This document shows positions 26,122 to 38,632 of a DNA stretch of 64,000 nt, piece after piece. The stretch spans positions 108,390,893 to 108,454,892 of the forward strand of contig CM077594.1 in NCBI GenBank assembly GCA_039654915.1, written 5' to 3'. The notes beneath the pieces are model-generated. The model saw only the letters and a program-made list of their open reading frames with translations, was not told the origin of the DNA and did not search any database. How positions within the stretch are numbered: the stretch's first letter is position 1; every line of letters begins with the position of its first letter. Both the position numbers and the translations under genes were made by a program. This stretch comes from Aquilaria yunnanensis (taxonomy: Eukaryota > Streptophyta > Magnoliopsida > Malvales > Thymelaeaceae).

Positions 26122-27399
26122 GGGTAAAATTTATCAGAGGTCACCTAACTTATTTTTTTGTCCTAGATGGATACATGACTTTCACTTTGTCTTAGTAAAA
26201 TACTTTTCCTCTTATTGCATGTCATATTCAACTACTTTCCATCAATTTGACCGTTAAATCAAATGAAAAATGCTAATGTGGCATAAATAAACATTCAAAT
26301 AAATTTAAAATATCAATTTTAGTCCCCAACTTTTACATTCACTAAATCTAACCAGTGTATTTTACAATAGTTTAATCAACCCTTAACCATCCAGGTATCG
26401 TTGACCATTGATGGACATAACTACTACTTTTTCGCCATTGACGATGGTATTCGGTGCGAATAGGGCTTGGCTTTTGAGATTCTCATCAACCATAACATCG
26501 GCCTACCCCTGGTATCAACTAGCCACCACTGCCTCCTCATATCGAGCCTTTATCGAAACAATCCTAGAAAACCAAGTATGCATAAGGATTTAATTCCTAA
26601 TGGGTATTAAGATTTCAAAATGAATTTTTGGCTGTAAACGACCTTGAAATCCATGAGACGGAACGTTTGGTGAGATTCCGCTATAATTGGATGAGATTCA
26701 AATCCAAATTAGAGCTCTATAATGGCTCAATTTCCTCATCCCTTCCCTCACAGTCAAGTCGAACCTAAAAATTGAGTCCAGCTCCTTGTTCATCCATCCA
26801 AATAGCATCGAATTTGGGTGACGGAGGCAACAAGGTTGGCGGCAATGGATCTAGGGTGACCGCGGTGAAAAAGTCAGTTGCAATGGGCCTTAGAGACGAT
26901 GGGTACCTAGGTGACAATGGAGAATCTAGGCCTAAATACCTTGGGCTCACCTGCTTTGCCTGCTGTTTCTTAATGGTGGTATTTCTAGGTGGTGACAGGG
27001 AAAAGAGTGAGAACGACAAAGCCAAAAAAGTAAATAATGTAGAAGATTGAAAGGAGGAAGAGCGAACAATAGAATCAAGATACGATTTTAAGGCTGCGAT
27101 GACAAGTGAAACGTTGGACATGTCTTTTACTCTCACACTTTCAAATCTTCAATTAAAAAAATATAGAGGACTAAAGTTAATGATTGGAAATATTTAATGA
27201 ATAAAATTGATATATTAAAATTTATTTTAGTGTTATTAAATGCCACATTAGCATTTTCCATCTATTTTAACAGTCAAATTGATAAAAAGTAGTTGAATAG
27301 GACTTACAATAAGAGAAAAAGGTACCTCCCTTGGACAAAGTGAAGGCCAGGTGCTCATTTAGGACAAAAAAAAAATAGGTACCCCAGTTGAATTTTACC
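26122..27399. mobile_element. Mutator-like element carrying gene-like DNA
   Basis: The left end GGGTAAAATTTATCAGAGG and the right end in reverse, GGTAAAATTCAACTGGGG, begin inverted arms of about 190 bp. The arms share blocks such as GAAAAATGCTAATGTGGCAT with few changes. An exact 9-bp target duplication, ACCTCTAAT, flanks it (26113-26121 and 27400-27408). The core (about 26390-27150) is less AT-rich than the arms. It holds a 123-codon minus-strand frame (26765-27136) with a Ser/Leu-rich hydrophobic start and a Pro-rich end. This suggests a captured host fragment (Pack-MULE type). No transposase was seen. Confidence 0.8.
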
Positions 27400-27408
27400 A
27401 CCTCTAAT

Positions 27409-30400
27409 AGTAACTACCTAACACCAATAATTCCATCATTAGTGATAAACGTCTACCATGGTGGATGCAAGAATTCTCTATTCAAGCCACTTTAGAAAAA
27501 ATTCTGCAAGTCATCTCAAGAAAAATTATTCACTCCGCCCCCTAAAAAGTGCACCAATATCAGCAAAATAAATTAAATACATTGAGTGATCTTTCTTACT
27601 ACCATATAAGCCCCCTAACCCTATCATAATTCTTTACTGATCCTATATATCTACTTTCTAATGTACCAAGATCGACAAAATACAAAAATTTGGAATTATA
27701 GCTAAAAATGAGCAGAGTAGAGTCAATTCAAGTAGTATGATGATCTTATTCATCTTGACATATCAATTAAGCTTTATTTTTTTTATGTTTAAATTGAAAA
27801 GATATGAATGAGTCACAAACAAATTTTTAATTGATCAACCTCGAGTAATACATAAATTAAGCTTTGTTTGAATTTCATATCGAGCTTAAAGTTTTGTTCA
27901 TACTTGACTTGATAATAGTTTCAACGAGCCACGAACAAGCTCTAAACTAAGTTGAGCTCAAGTTATTCATCCATTTTTCACCCCCTAGTTTGGATGAACC
28001 TCACAAACAATTCTAGTATTTCGATTATCATTATTGTTTTATAATCACAATACTACAAATGACTAATTTGGAAGGAGGAAGAAAGGATAACTCGTTTAAG
28101 GGGTTTGATAGCTAGGGTGTTTATTGTACAAATAAAATGGAAATTATATTAAAATGAATTATTTAGATTGAATAAAATGATTTGGTTATTTGGTTATTTG
28201 ATTTGTGATGGTTAAAAAAAAATTACTTTCATATTTAATTATTGGATCAGTTTTTTGTTTCTAAACTCAAAACCCAATAAATCAAGATAAAACTCATTTT
28301 GCAATAATTTTCTGTTAACTATACATATATAAAGCCTTTTTTCTCTAATGATCTTTAACTTTAGGTATGAAATATAATGTTATGAATTTTAACCATTTTT
28401 TTTTCAAACTTTCTTTCATTTTTTTTTCCAGCTACTGTGTTCTTTGTTCCAATAAACAAGAATTGAATTAAAAAACCTAAATAAACTAAATTATAATTAA
28501 GATGATTCAAACAAAGCCTTTGATAAACATAATTATAGTAATTCAAATTATATGAATCAGTTTTAAAATGCAAATCGTATTGTTTGGATTAATTTTCTAT
28601 GAACCAAAAAATTAATTGAATTATTTTAAGATCGGCTTCAAACTGATCTAACCAACTGCATACTCCTACTGATGGTGTTTTTATCTTTATAGATTCTAAG
28701 ATGTAGCCATAATGCATTTGATTGGAAGATTGTGACTTGAGCCAAACGCCCACAAAACCCAAATCCTGAAACCTTGTAAAATTCATCAGCAGTAGCAATT
28801 CTAACGAAAATAGAGTAGTCACTCTTAAGAAGAAAGCTATATTTAATTAAAATCCTAAAAAACTTTTTTATCTGATAACCTAAACAAAATAAAACTATAC
28901 CAGATCATAAAGTCGCCAAGGAAATAAAGACCCCATATTTCTAGATAGAAGTGGAGAAATCCCTATCTTTTTTCTGTGTTTTCATATTAATTTTTTGCTC
29001 AGTACCATTTATAAGTTCGCCACTAAAAAGTACATAAATCTATTTAAAAAAAAAAAGAGTACATAAATCTATTAATACAATGCTTATAGTTGTTGGAACA
29101 CCAAACTTAGATTACCATCAGTGGCTCACATCGAAAATTCTTATATACACCGGGTGAACATACATTCAGTTAAGAAACGTTTATAAGATGTTTCTTGTAG
29201 ATGAAGATGGAAACTTTTTCATTTTGGATAAGTATCAACAATTTACCATTAGAAAATTATTTAATATGGTAATTATTTTTACCATTTTTTTCTAGATACG
29301 GTTTTTTAATTCAGTATATTCCCACTTTTGTCCTTCTTCTTCTACACTCATTCTCTACATCCCACATGCATTCAAGTTTGTCCAATTCTATCAGTGTTTT
29401 GGTATTTTATTATTTTTCTCGTTGTTCCAACGCTTCCTTGTATTGTAATGGTCGTCATAATATGGTTATGGACTCGAATGAAACTCTACTAGTTGAAAAA
29501 TTTCTCGTTAATTCTTATTGGGAGGAAGATGTCACAGAAGTTAATGGTGTGTTTGATGAAGATGATGGCAGCAAGTTAGACATTGAAGATGGAAAAGAAT
29601 ACATGCACAGTATTAAGTATACTACATATGAACTACAACATACTACTCGCTTTAAACAATTAACTTACCATCTATTTATTACGGATATTACGGTATGCAA
29701 TTTCATACACATGGCTACAATTTCAAACATATGATTTGCATCTTATACTTACAATTAGCAGAATAAAATGCACAATACACTACTTGCACTGCACAGTTTC
29801 ATACATCACTCATATAGTTTCATACATTTTGGTTACAATTTCATACACGTGAAATGTAGTTTTATACACCGAACGGAAATTCATACACATGATTACAGTT
29901 TCATACATATGAACTGTAGTTTCATACTTACAATTAGCACTATAATACATCACCCATTTTGGTTCTATACATATATGTCAGTTGTATATGTAACAAACTA
30001 TGGAATCACTATATTATTCTAAATGAAGAATGTGTTATATTGGAACCATACATAACACTCTCACAACAACATAAATTTGTACCAATATAGTGTTTATTTG
30101 GCAAAATACAAATGTCTAAGTTTTATATGTATCAAAATATGCAATCAATGTATTATTCTGAAATGGAAGTGTTCATTTGTTCAAACCATACAGAGCACAC
30201 TAAGAACAACACATATTTGTTCCACTTGTTCCACTTCACTCCCAAACTTATCGACAAGCCCATAACTTCTAACCAACAAAAAGACATTGAAATTGATGAA
30301 CCCGCACACTACCGATCGAGATCAACAATGGAAAACACATTCAAATACATACAATTTGCTGTTGTGGACAAACGATGGTCCTCCGACAATGAAGAAACCA

Positions 30401-31204
30401 TTCCACTGCATCCTCCTCTCAGATTAGCACAAAACTATCTCAAAATAACACATCCCCATCTCAAATTAACACACAATAGTTAATTCACTACTTATTGTGC
30501 TGATTCATGTTCACTGACGTTGAAATAATTGTCCCAAGATTTGTGAAACCTCTTAAACTCTGCACCTTGCAACCACGATCACTAGCGAACAGAGGAGAGC
30601 AAGTGGCAACGTTCCTTAATCGTATCGGATGAAGAGATGACATGGTTTTTTTTTCTCCTTTTTCATAGCCGAGAAAGGAAGGTGGAGTGGGTTTAGTCGT
30701 GAGTTTATGGTACCAAGAGCTTTGGCAAGAGATGTATGAAAACAGGACTCAAATTTGGTAACTACTTGATTTTATTCTTGACTCTTTACATACCTAATCT
30801 CTCTCTCTCTATTTTTTTTTTTAATAGGTGAATAATAAAAACAAACCACTAGAAAACCTAACGGTGTTAGATGGTGTATATACACCTGGTTGATTGTCTT
30901 GATTCTCGGCGCACATAAAACTTGGTCAGGGTCTGTCTCATTTACTTTCTTCTTGACCAACTCTCAGCTCTTGTACCTAATTACTCTAAAATATCTGGAG
31001 CGTAGATATTTATATGTAGATCGGGTACTGCGCGACCATTGCGAACAAGTCAATGCACCCTATTATTGTGCGTCAGCGTCACTGCCACAGGAGATAGAGA
31101 GAGAAGAGAGGATAAGCTCAAAATCCAGGGGGAAAAGAAAAACGGAAAATGAAAATTGGGTCAAATATTCCAAGAAATTTAAAAGTACAGGAGTGAAAAA
31201 GAAA
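27409..31204. other. Non-genic DNA upstream of HIR
   Basis: No gene recognised. Short frames at 29366-29734 and 30112-30483 are open but match no family I know. The latter region includes two related 90-bp segments (about 29977-30068 and 30098-30212). A 20-bp repeat lies at 29690-29950. The last kilobase before HIR contains GA-rich stretches near 31091-31105 and is likely promoter sequence. Confidence 0.45.
29690..29950 (+). repeat. Degenerate ~20-bp repeat, TTTCATACA family
   Basis: The word TTTCATACA or TTCATACAC recurs about ten times at roughly 20-bp spacing, alternating with words such as TGGCTACAA, TGGTTACAA, TGATTACAG and GAACTGTAG. In one frame it yields a repeated SFIH peptide, which looks incidental. 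Confidence 0.65.
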
Positions 31205-31212
31205 TATATAAG
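31205..31212 (+). promoter_or_regulatory. Probable TATA box of the HIR gene
   Basis: TATATAAG lies in a GC-neutral context about 650 bp before the HIR start codon. It is about 150 bp before the donor of a likely 5' UTR intron. Transcription would start near 31235-31240. Confidence 0.45.
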
Positions 31213-31354
31213 TAGGGCTCAAAGAAATCAGATAGACATTCAGTGCTCCACGCGATCCCTTTCCCACACCCAGGAAGCTGTAGGATAAAATAAGCGAGTT
31301 GTTTCTTTTCTCCGCTTCTATCCCCAGAGCCGGTCATTCCTGCAATTCGCTAAG

Positions 31355-31852
31355 GTAGTTTCTTCAATCTTTCTGTTTGGTTTCCGAGAAACCGCAAGAA
31401 AAGAAGGGAAATTTCAAACGCTTGATTCCTTTTCCTACCGTGTCTATGCCTTTTTACTTCAGTGTGCTTTGATTTGCCATCTGGGCAGTAAAGTTCTTGG
31501 ATGAAATTGTTTTCAATTTGGTTGCCTCGGAGCTTTCGGTATGGCGTCCGCTACAAAGTTTCGGTATTTACATTGTCGGAGTCGCTCTTAGTTTCTTGTG
31601 ACAAAAAACTTTTGTTGCTTTTCGGAAGCTTCGTGGCTGTTTCGCTTTTTTAGTTCCTTCTGTTACATTGTTGTGTTTTTAAGCAATGGGGCCAGTACCC
31701 TTTTTCTTTAATTATGTTTCTTTCAAGCTTTTTGTTTAGGAATCGGGACTAGAGATCAATAAAAAGGAAAAAAAAAAAAAAAAGGCTGAACACTTGAATT
31801 TCTTGTTTCTCAGCTTCTGTTTAGGGTTTTGAAAGCTTGTTGCTTTCTGCAG
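31355..31852 (+). other. Probable 5' UTR intron of HIR
   Basis: A donor AAG/GTAGTT at 31352-31358 and an acceptor TTTCTGCAG ending at 31852 bound a T-rich segment that ends ten bases before the HIR start codon. Leader introns of this type are common in plants. This is inferred from splice signals only. Confidence 0.45.
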
Positions 31853-31861
31853 CGTTGAGAT

Positions 31862-33501
31862 ATGGGTCAAGCACTTGGCTGTCTTCAGGTTGAGCAATCG
31901 AACGTTGCAATCAAAGAACATTTTGGGAAGTTTGAAGATGTTCTTGAGCCTGGATGTCACTGCTTGCCCTGGTGTCTTGGCTACCAGGTTGCTGGAAAAC
32001 TATCTCTTCGTGTCCAACAACTTGACGTTAAATGTGAAACAAAGACCAAGGTATAGTTCAGTTCTTTTGGTTTTTAGTGTCAGGCCTTTAAAATTGTAGT
32101 GAAGTGTCGTTTGTGTGGATGAGTGGGAAAAGTTTATTTTGGCTGCTCATAGGGATGATCCATCCACTGTTGATATTATAATTGATCGTCTTAAAGAAAA
32201 TAATAATACTAATAATAATAAACACAGATGCCTGTTCTTCACCATGTTGACAGTGTTTCCATGACAGCATGAATTCTTAAACCAAAAACTTTGATAAACA
32301 AACTTCCCTCCGTTTCTTGCGGTTGCGTAGCTTTTATCGCTATTGTGTTTCAAGTTGCTACAAGTTTGACCAGTGCTCTCTTACCAGGACAATGTGTTTG
32401 TCAATGTGGTTGCATCTGTTCAATACCGTGCATTGGCTGACAAAGCATCTGATGCTTTCTATAAGCTCACCAACACCAGGGCTCAAATTCAGGCCTATGT
32501 CTTTGATGGTAGGGATGAAAATGGATAGTATTTGACCGAGTTTCTGTTCAGTGCATTTTATTATTTTGACAGTGAGAGATTATCCTTAAGCAAAGGAAGG
32601 TAGAGATATGATCTTTAGAGTGCTATTAGGGCACATTTTTGGAACTTCTTCATCTAACTGCGAAAACAATTGTGCCCCTTCAGTTATCAGGGCAAGTGTG
32701 CCAAAACTGAACCTGGATGCTGTGTTTGAACAGAAGAATGAAATTGCAAAGGCTGTAGAAAATGAGCTTGAAAAGGTAGGTTTTTCCTTTGATCTGCAGC
32801 AGTTACCCTGATGTGCATGAAACTCTTGAGTAGTGGCAGTGTAACAATTGTCCTTTTCTGATAATTTTCTTGTAGGCTATGTCTGCGTATGGCTTTCAAA
32901 TTGTGCAGACCCTGATTGTGGACATAGAGCCTGATGTTCATGTTAAGAAGGCGATGAATGAGATCAATGCAGGTAGAATTGCCTAATGTATTGTCCTGTT
33001 GCCTTCTACGCCTTCCCGCAGAATGATGCAAAAGCTTTGTTATAGCAGTAGATGTGTGCCCTGCATGATATTGATTAATTTATCTTAAAACAAGCATGAA
33101 TTGTTTATTTCTTTTTTATAAAAATGGTTGCAACAGCTGCTAGATTGAGGTTGGCAGCAAATGAGAAGGCTGAAGCGGAGAAAATACTGCAGATCAAACG
33201 AGCTGAAGGAGATGCTGAATCAAAGTATCTGTCGGGACTTGGCATAGCTCGTCAGCGCCAAGCAATTGTGGATGGACTGAGGGACAGCGTGCTTGCTTTC
33301 TCAGAGAACGTCCCAGGGACCTCAGCCAAGGATGTTATGGATATGGTTCTGGTTACTCAATACTTTGACACCATGAAGGAGATCGGGGCGTCCTCCAAGT
33401 CTTCATCTGTTTTCATTCCACATGGACCTGGGGCAGTGAGGGATGTTGCATCTCAAATCCGTGAGGGCCTTCTCCAGGCCAATCTTGCCCAGCAGGGTTG
33501 A
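31862..33501 (+). CDS. HIR1: Hypersensitive-induced response (HIR) protein, SPFH/band-7 family
   Basis: Five exons join in phase to 287 codons plus stop: 31862-32050, 32388-32508, 32684-32775, 32876-32972 and 33137-33501. All introns are GT-AG. The protein begins MGQALGC, giving an N-myristoylation glycine at position 2 and a nearby cysteine for acylation, both usual for HIR proteins. The SPFH/band-7 domain spans most of the first two thirds (for example [17 protein letters not shown] and VIRASVPKL). An alanine/glutamate-rich coiled coil follows, then the conserved [17 protein letters not shown] near the end. Length and motifs match intact family members. Known role: oligomeric plasma-membrane scaffold that associates with plant immune receptors and promotes hypersensitive cell death. 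Three decayed HIR fragments lie downstream, so this appears to be the only intact local copy. Confidence 0.95.
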
Positions 33502-35670
33502 ACCCATGCTTGTGATTACGGGACCTGGTGTGGATAATAGTCAATAGTTATCTTGGTTAATACCTCCAGTCATTCCACTGCAAGTTGTTAAATGGTTGAT
33601 GCAGTGTGATCTGCAAATATCGAAACTCAGCTATCAAAAAATTTTACCGCAAGTAAAGTTCAATACTAGGTTCTATTTTCCAGCTCCGTAACTGGTTTTT
33701 CTGCACAGAGGCACTATGCCACTATCATTTTGGTTTACCTTGACATGAATCGAATTATAGGATGATGCTATTGGTGATCTTTGGTTTACCTTTGATCCTG
33801 AGTACCTGAGCTTTGATTGATCGAGGCTTGTTGGAGAAAACTCAACGATCTGAAGGAAAAAAAAAAAAAACCTTCTCTTGCATGCGACTGTAAATTAACG
33901 TTTTGTTGTCTTTGACGCTTGTTTAGGAGATGTTTGGTTTGGGAAATTATCACTTTCCTAAAAAAAAAAAAAATTTAAATATAGCATGGGAAGCTCTCAT
34001 TCATGCTTTGCCATCCAGGGATCGTGTGTGGGGGAAAAAACTTTGCATATTTTTCCACTGTCCGTTTGGTCGCAGGTTTGGAACTTGTTTTCTTCTTTCC
34101 CAGAACAAAACAAGGAGATGGAAAGGCTACTTACGGTTGCTTGCTGGAAATTGTGATGAAACAGCAACATGAGCTCTTTTGACAGCACGTCTTGAAACTT
34201 ATTTTCGGGCTTGTCAAGCTGTGGGGATTAAATTAGTGTAAATAATCACTTTATATAAAAAAGATAATTTCTAATAATCACTTTTTAATAGTCTTCCACT
34301 TAGTCTCACTCACCATGTTGAGGGTGACTATATTATTACCGCTAGCTAACAGCTTTATACTGTGTTTGAGTTTGAGTTTGAGTTTGAGAGAGAATTCAAG
34401 AGAAAGTAAGCTGCTAGGTGAGGGTTCCCAATGGGAACTTCTTGAAGTTTTGCCTGAAAATTCACAGATGGGTCCCCATGACCTGAGCACACGCAAAAGA
34501 AATCAAAGTCCTCATCATGTCGACATTTCCGTATTTCAACCACCTCAATTGATAACCACAAAGACATGGGAAGACAAGAGAAGCAAATAAAATCTCGACA
34601 AGTGCAACAAAATGGAGAGGAGACGAACGAGGGAAAAACGAACATATCATGCGTTGCATTGAAAAACTTATAGGCTAACATACTTCAAGAGCCAATAATG
34701 ATAGATTTTGCAAACATAGAAGCAACTTATACAGAATGATCCAAGCTTGGTGTTACCATGCATCCGACATAGCATACATAACATAAAGAGGAAATTTCCA
34801 AATATAGTTGCATAAAGATTCCCGTTTTAATTCTGCAAAATGCGGTTCGATGGACTCATCTAGTGGCGGTGTTGGTGCCTGAGGTAGCAATGGTGGTGTC
34901 AGTATTTGGGGTAGCGAATTAAGAAACATGTGGTGGGTCTTGGTACATGGAATGGGATTGGGATAACAAAGAAACATCCAGTGGTGTTGGTACAGCGGTC
35001 ATCTAATGGTGTTGATACTTGGGGTTGCTAATGATTGCACTAATGCCTAGAGCTGATTCATTAAATTATGTCTCCGGGAATCAGTCATGGTCTTCATCTA
35101 TGCTTGGTGAAAGAACTATTTGCAGCTGCATCCACAGATGGAGGCGATGACGAGCTCTCATATTACTCATCTGCACCAAGAGGATTCTGAATTATGAGTT
35201 TAAAACTAATTTGTAAATTGCACTTTAGAACTTCATGTAGTGTAATAACTAGAATAAAATTACTTTGATTACTCATTTTTTAACGCCATCAAGAACAGTC
35301 AAGAGGAACAAAATACTTACTGGAACAGAAAAAGGTTCTGCTTTCGACTGGATGAACGATTCAGAACATCAAGTATTTTAAAGGCAAGAACGAGAAAAGA
35401 CCCGGAGAACATTCTAAGGGCAAACAGAGAGAAGAAAAAACAGGAGTTCCTCTGAATCTAATTACCATGGTCACAATTACCTGCATCTCGCGTGTTTTCG
35501 AAATCAATCAGTACAAGAGCCGCGACCTGGGTTGACCAGACGTGGGGGTTGGTCATGCTTGCATAGGATGGACAACAACCAAATCCATTTTTTGCACAAT
35601 TGCCTTCATACTATAACCCATTATGTCAAATAAACATGAACACATGCCAACTCTTGATCTTCCTCCTCAC
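33502..35670. other. 3' flank of HIR and non-genic DNA
   Basis: The first several hundred bases are the likely HIR 3' UTR. A (GAGTTT)n hexamer run lies at about 34360-34388. The minus-strand frame at 34753-34977 and others nearby resemble no family I know. A weak similarity to HIR exon 4 may exist around 35570-35615 on the minus strand. Confidence 0.4.
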
Positions 35671-35795
35671 CTAAGATCAAGAACATAGTCTGTGATCTGA
35701 GACTGGGTGTCTGTGAGTCTGCAAAAAGCATCGACCACCTTCCCTGGAATGACATGGTATTGAATAAAAGCAACCACAATGACAAAGACATGATC
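35671..35795 (-). pseudogene. HIR exon-2 fragment in reverse orientation
   Basis: Read on the minus strand, this 125-bp segment aligns end to end with exon 2 of the intact HIR gene. The sequence DHVFVIVVAFIQYHV matches [15 protein letters not shown], and DAFCRLTDTQSQ matches [12 protein letters not shown]. It ends at a GTGAGG donor-like site, as exon 2 should. The frame is open, but no convincing exon 1, 3 or 5 was found around it. It is a broken HIR copy, inverted relative to the intact gene 2.2 kb away. Confidence 0.6.
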
Positions 35796-36618
35796 CTATC
35801 AAATACAACAGCATGAGCCAATGTTCTTATCAGATTACTCAAACACTATGTTGGTATGTGACATTAAAATTGGCTTTAAATAGGCATCAGAACTAAGTTG
35901 AGAGGCATATGACATGTCCATATTTGATAAACTAATTTATCACATTGTCATTTAAACTATTATTTTAATATTCACATTTGACAGCAATACAGTAATTCAA
36001 TTTTTCTGGGTATATGTAACTAAACAATTGTTCTTCCTTTGATATGTTAATTGTTCAGGACGCTAAAATCTCTTTCATCCACTGATATATATATATACAA
36101 ATTGAAGTCTCTTACATAAATACAAAAAAAAAAAAAAAAAATTGCATAAATGTCATAAACACATTTAATCAGAAGTTTCAAACCTACTTCAAATGAAAAT
36201 TTATATGATGAAAGGGCAAAAAAGAAAATTGATACAAGTAAAATTAATAGCCGGGATAATATTACTAATCTTCCAGGATTTTGAAGCGATAAATGAAAAT
36301 TGATGAGCTGAGGAGAGAAATAATGGCGATCTGAGCCGAGAGTGAAGCATCACTGCTGAGGAGAAAAATGAAAACTTGTGGGATGTCACAAGTTGTTGTC
36401 TGACTTAAATGTGTCAAGTTTGGATTCATTGTAAGTTAGTGCTTAAACTTTTATTTGTAGATAAGTAACTGAAGGTAAAATTATATGATAAGGACATTAT
36501 TAATGTAATTATTACCTATACATCCTAAAATTTTAAAAGTTCACGAGTTTGTTGGGGCAGGGCATTTGTAGGTAAAAATAACATGCAATGGCCTATGCTT
36601 TGAAAATATATACAATAT
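35796..36618. other. Non-genic DNA
   Basis: AT-rich sequence with a poly-A tract near 36124-36141. I see no gene or clear repeat. Confidence 0.4.
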
Positions 36619-37575
36619 CGGTAAAGTCTACAGTAGTTCCTGTTGTTTTATTATCCTAACCGGGTCACAAAACTTCATTTTATCCTACCGAGGTTCCTTA
36701 AATCATATAGTGCATTCTATTTCATTCCTTTTCATCAGTTGTGTTGTTAATTGTAAAGAAATCTTGATGAAAATGACAACTAAAATCCATTTATCCTACT
36801 CCTAGCACCCTAAACTTTGTTCATCTTGCTTCTAACACCTTAAAAATTCTAGATCTAATACATTAACTAATTTTCTCCCTCACACACTAACCTATATTTT
36901 GCTAAGATATATGGAAAAAATAAAAAATAAAAAAACAAACCAAGAAAAGATAAAAAGATAACAAAAACGAAACAAAAAATCAAATCGAGATAAAAACTGA
37001 AACAAGAATCAAATCAAGATAACAAAAAAGAAAATCAAATTGAGATACTCTTTCCGTCCCATTTTAAATGATGTGTTTCTTTGAGTATGGAGATTAAAAT
37101 ATATATAATTTATATTATGTTTTACTTTTTTACCCCTAAAGCTAAAAATAAGGAAAAAAAATCTACTTTTGGTTTTATGTAATGATAGTTTAAATGAGGG
37201 TTTGAAAAAAAAATATTTTTACGTTTTGTACTGAGAGAATTTAAATGAGAATAATAAAGTAAGCTAGATGTTAAAAATTTTCTAAAAAGAGAACTATCCC
37301 ATCCTTTTTGGGACAGTCTAAAAGGAATATTTGTCATTCTATTTGGGACATAATGAGTAGCAAAAAGGAAAATCAAATTGAAATTTATAACTTTTAGAAT
37401 ATTAGAAACAAAATAAACAAAGTTTGCGGTGCTAGGAGTATTATGAACAAATTTTAGGTACCGAACTTATCATTTTTCATCAAGATTCCATTACAACTGA
37501 CGGAAAAGATCCAGCGCTACATGAGTGAGTGAATCTCATTACGATAAAATTAGATTTCACCCGAATATGACAAAA
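36619..37575. mobile_element. Fold-back (Mutator-like) element hosting a Stowaway MITE
   Basis: The left part (about 36660-36860) and the right part (about 37420-37570) are inverted copies. Shared blocks are CATCAGTTGT / GTCAGTTGTAAT, AATCTTGATGAAAA, and ACTCCTAGCACC followed by AAACTTTGTT. The outermost ends are eroded, so boundaries are approximate and no target duplication could be read. A complete Stowaway element (37048-37357) sits in the loop. Confidence 0.55.
37048..37357. mobile_element. Stowaway-type (Tc1/mariner) MITE
   Basis: The left end CTCTTTCCGTCCCATTTTAA and the reversed right end CTCATTATGTCCCAAATAG resemble the Stowaway consensus CTCCCTCCGTCCCA. A TA dinucleotide flanks both sides (37046-37047 and 37358-37359). 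The element is 310 bp and nested in a fold-back element. Confidence 0.8.
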
Positions 37576-37643
37576 AAAAAATAGGAAAGAAGACCACCAT
37601 GAATTTTACCTTATACAATATAGTAAAAATTTACACAATTTCA

Positions 37644-37945
37644 ATGGAGGCAATTGTCCCCGTTTTGGAGGCCCGCTTGGCTGCAGCAGATAGAACAAGG
37701 GCGGCGGCAAAGAGGAAAGCTCAAGTCCAGAAAACACTGGCTGATAAAACGAGCAGCAAACATCCGCAGCAAGCAATTGCCAATGGACTGAAAGAAAGTG
37801 TGACAAGTATCACAAAGAATGTTGGAAGTACAACAGCCAAGGATGTGACAGACATGGTTCTGGTGGCTCAATACTTCAACCCTGAAAGAGATTGTGGTGT
37901 CCACAAAAGACTACTTCGGTTTTCATCCCACACGATCATTGACCT
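37644..37945 (+). pseudogene. HIR pseudogene fragment (exon 5 only)
   Basis: The frame holds GLKESVTSITKNVG, then TTAKDVTDMVLVAQYF. These match the intact exon 5 stretches [15 protein letters not shown] and [16 protein letters not shown]. The segment before it is shortened relative to the intact coiled coil, since about 20 residues around the KYLSGLG region are missing. After QYF the frame shifts: SVFIPH appears in another phase near 37917-37934, before a stop. No upstream exons are present. It lies 0.7 kb from the VDAC stop codon, matching the arrangement at 48.4-49.4 kb. Confidence 0.8.
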
Positions 37946-38632
37946 GCTGCTGCACTGGAGAAAGCCAACCATGGAGGAACCAAAAGATAGTTTCTTGCCC
38001 GCGTCCACTTTATGAACAATTAATCGGTTAACCATGGCAGTATATATAATTTCCAAACATCACCATTATTCGATTGCATTTTCTTGTTGTCCATTTTGCA
38101 GAAACCGCGCTCAATGAATAACATTTTTCTAATGACTTTTCTCGCGCTCCACTCAACATTCCCAGAATCATATGAATAACATTACAGCCAGAATGTCTTT
38201 TCCAACATCGAGTGAAAATCCCTAGAAGGCTTCAGAGAACATTCTTTCCAGCATCCAGGCTATGACAGCAGCTCACAACACAACACAAATCAGTTTTGAT
38301 TATAAGATAATTTAAGCTTGACGTCCTTAAACGACGAGATAGATCATACTCCTTGGCCAAGTCAAGACAGCATTAATACTCTAAAAATTCAAAGTATATG
38401 CAAACCGCATGAAGGACCGCCCCTAAAACAAATAAATCAATGCTCCGTCACTTCTATCCAAACTCTGAAAATAGGGATCACGAATGCTAAAGACATGTTC
38501 ATGAAAACACGCCACTGGTTTTCAATATTTCCTTATTTTCACTACCAAAAACTCCAGCATCAGAAAATGTTTTCCGAACCTCCTACACCGCCCCTAATAG
38601 CAGCAATGTAACTAAAAAATGTGGCAGACGGC

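Noticed and set aside
29366..30483. Short plus-strand frames as a possible gene
   Set aside because: No recognisable domain. Part is made of a 20-bp repeat and no consistent exon structure emerged.
30890..31288. 132-codon plus-strand frame just before HIR
   Set aside because: It overlaps the TATA box and leader of HIR, and its sequence resembles no protein family.
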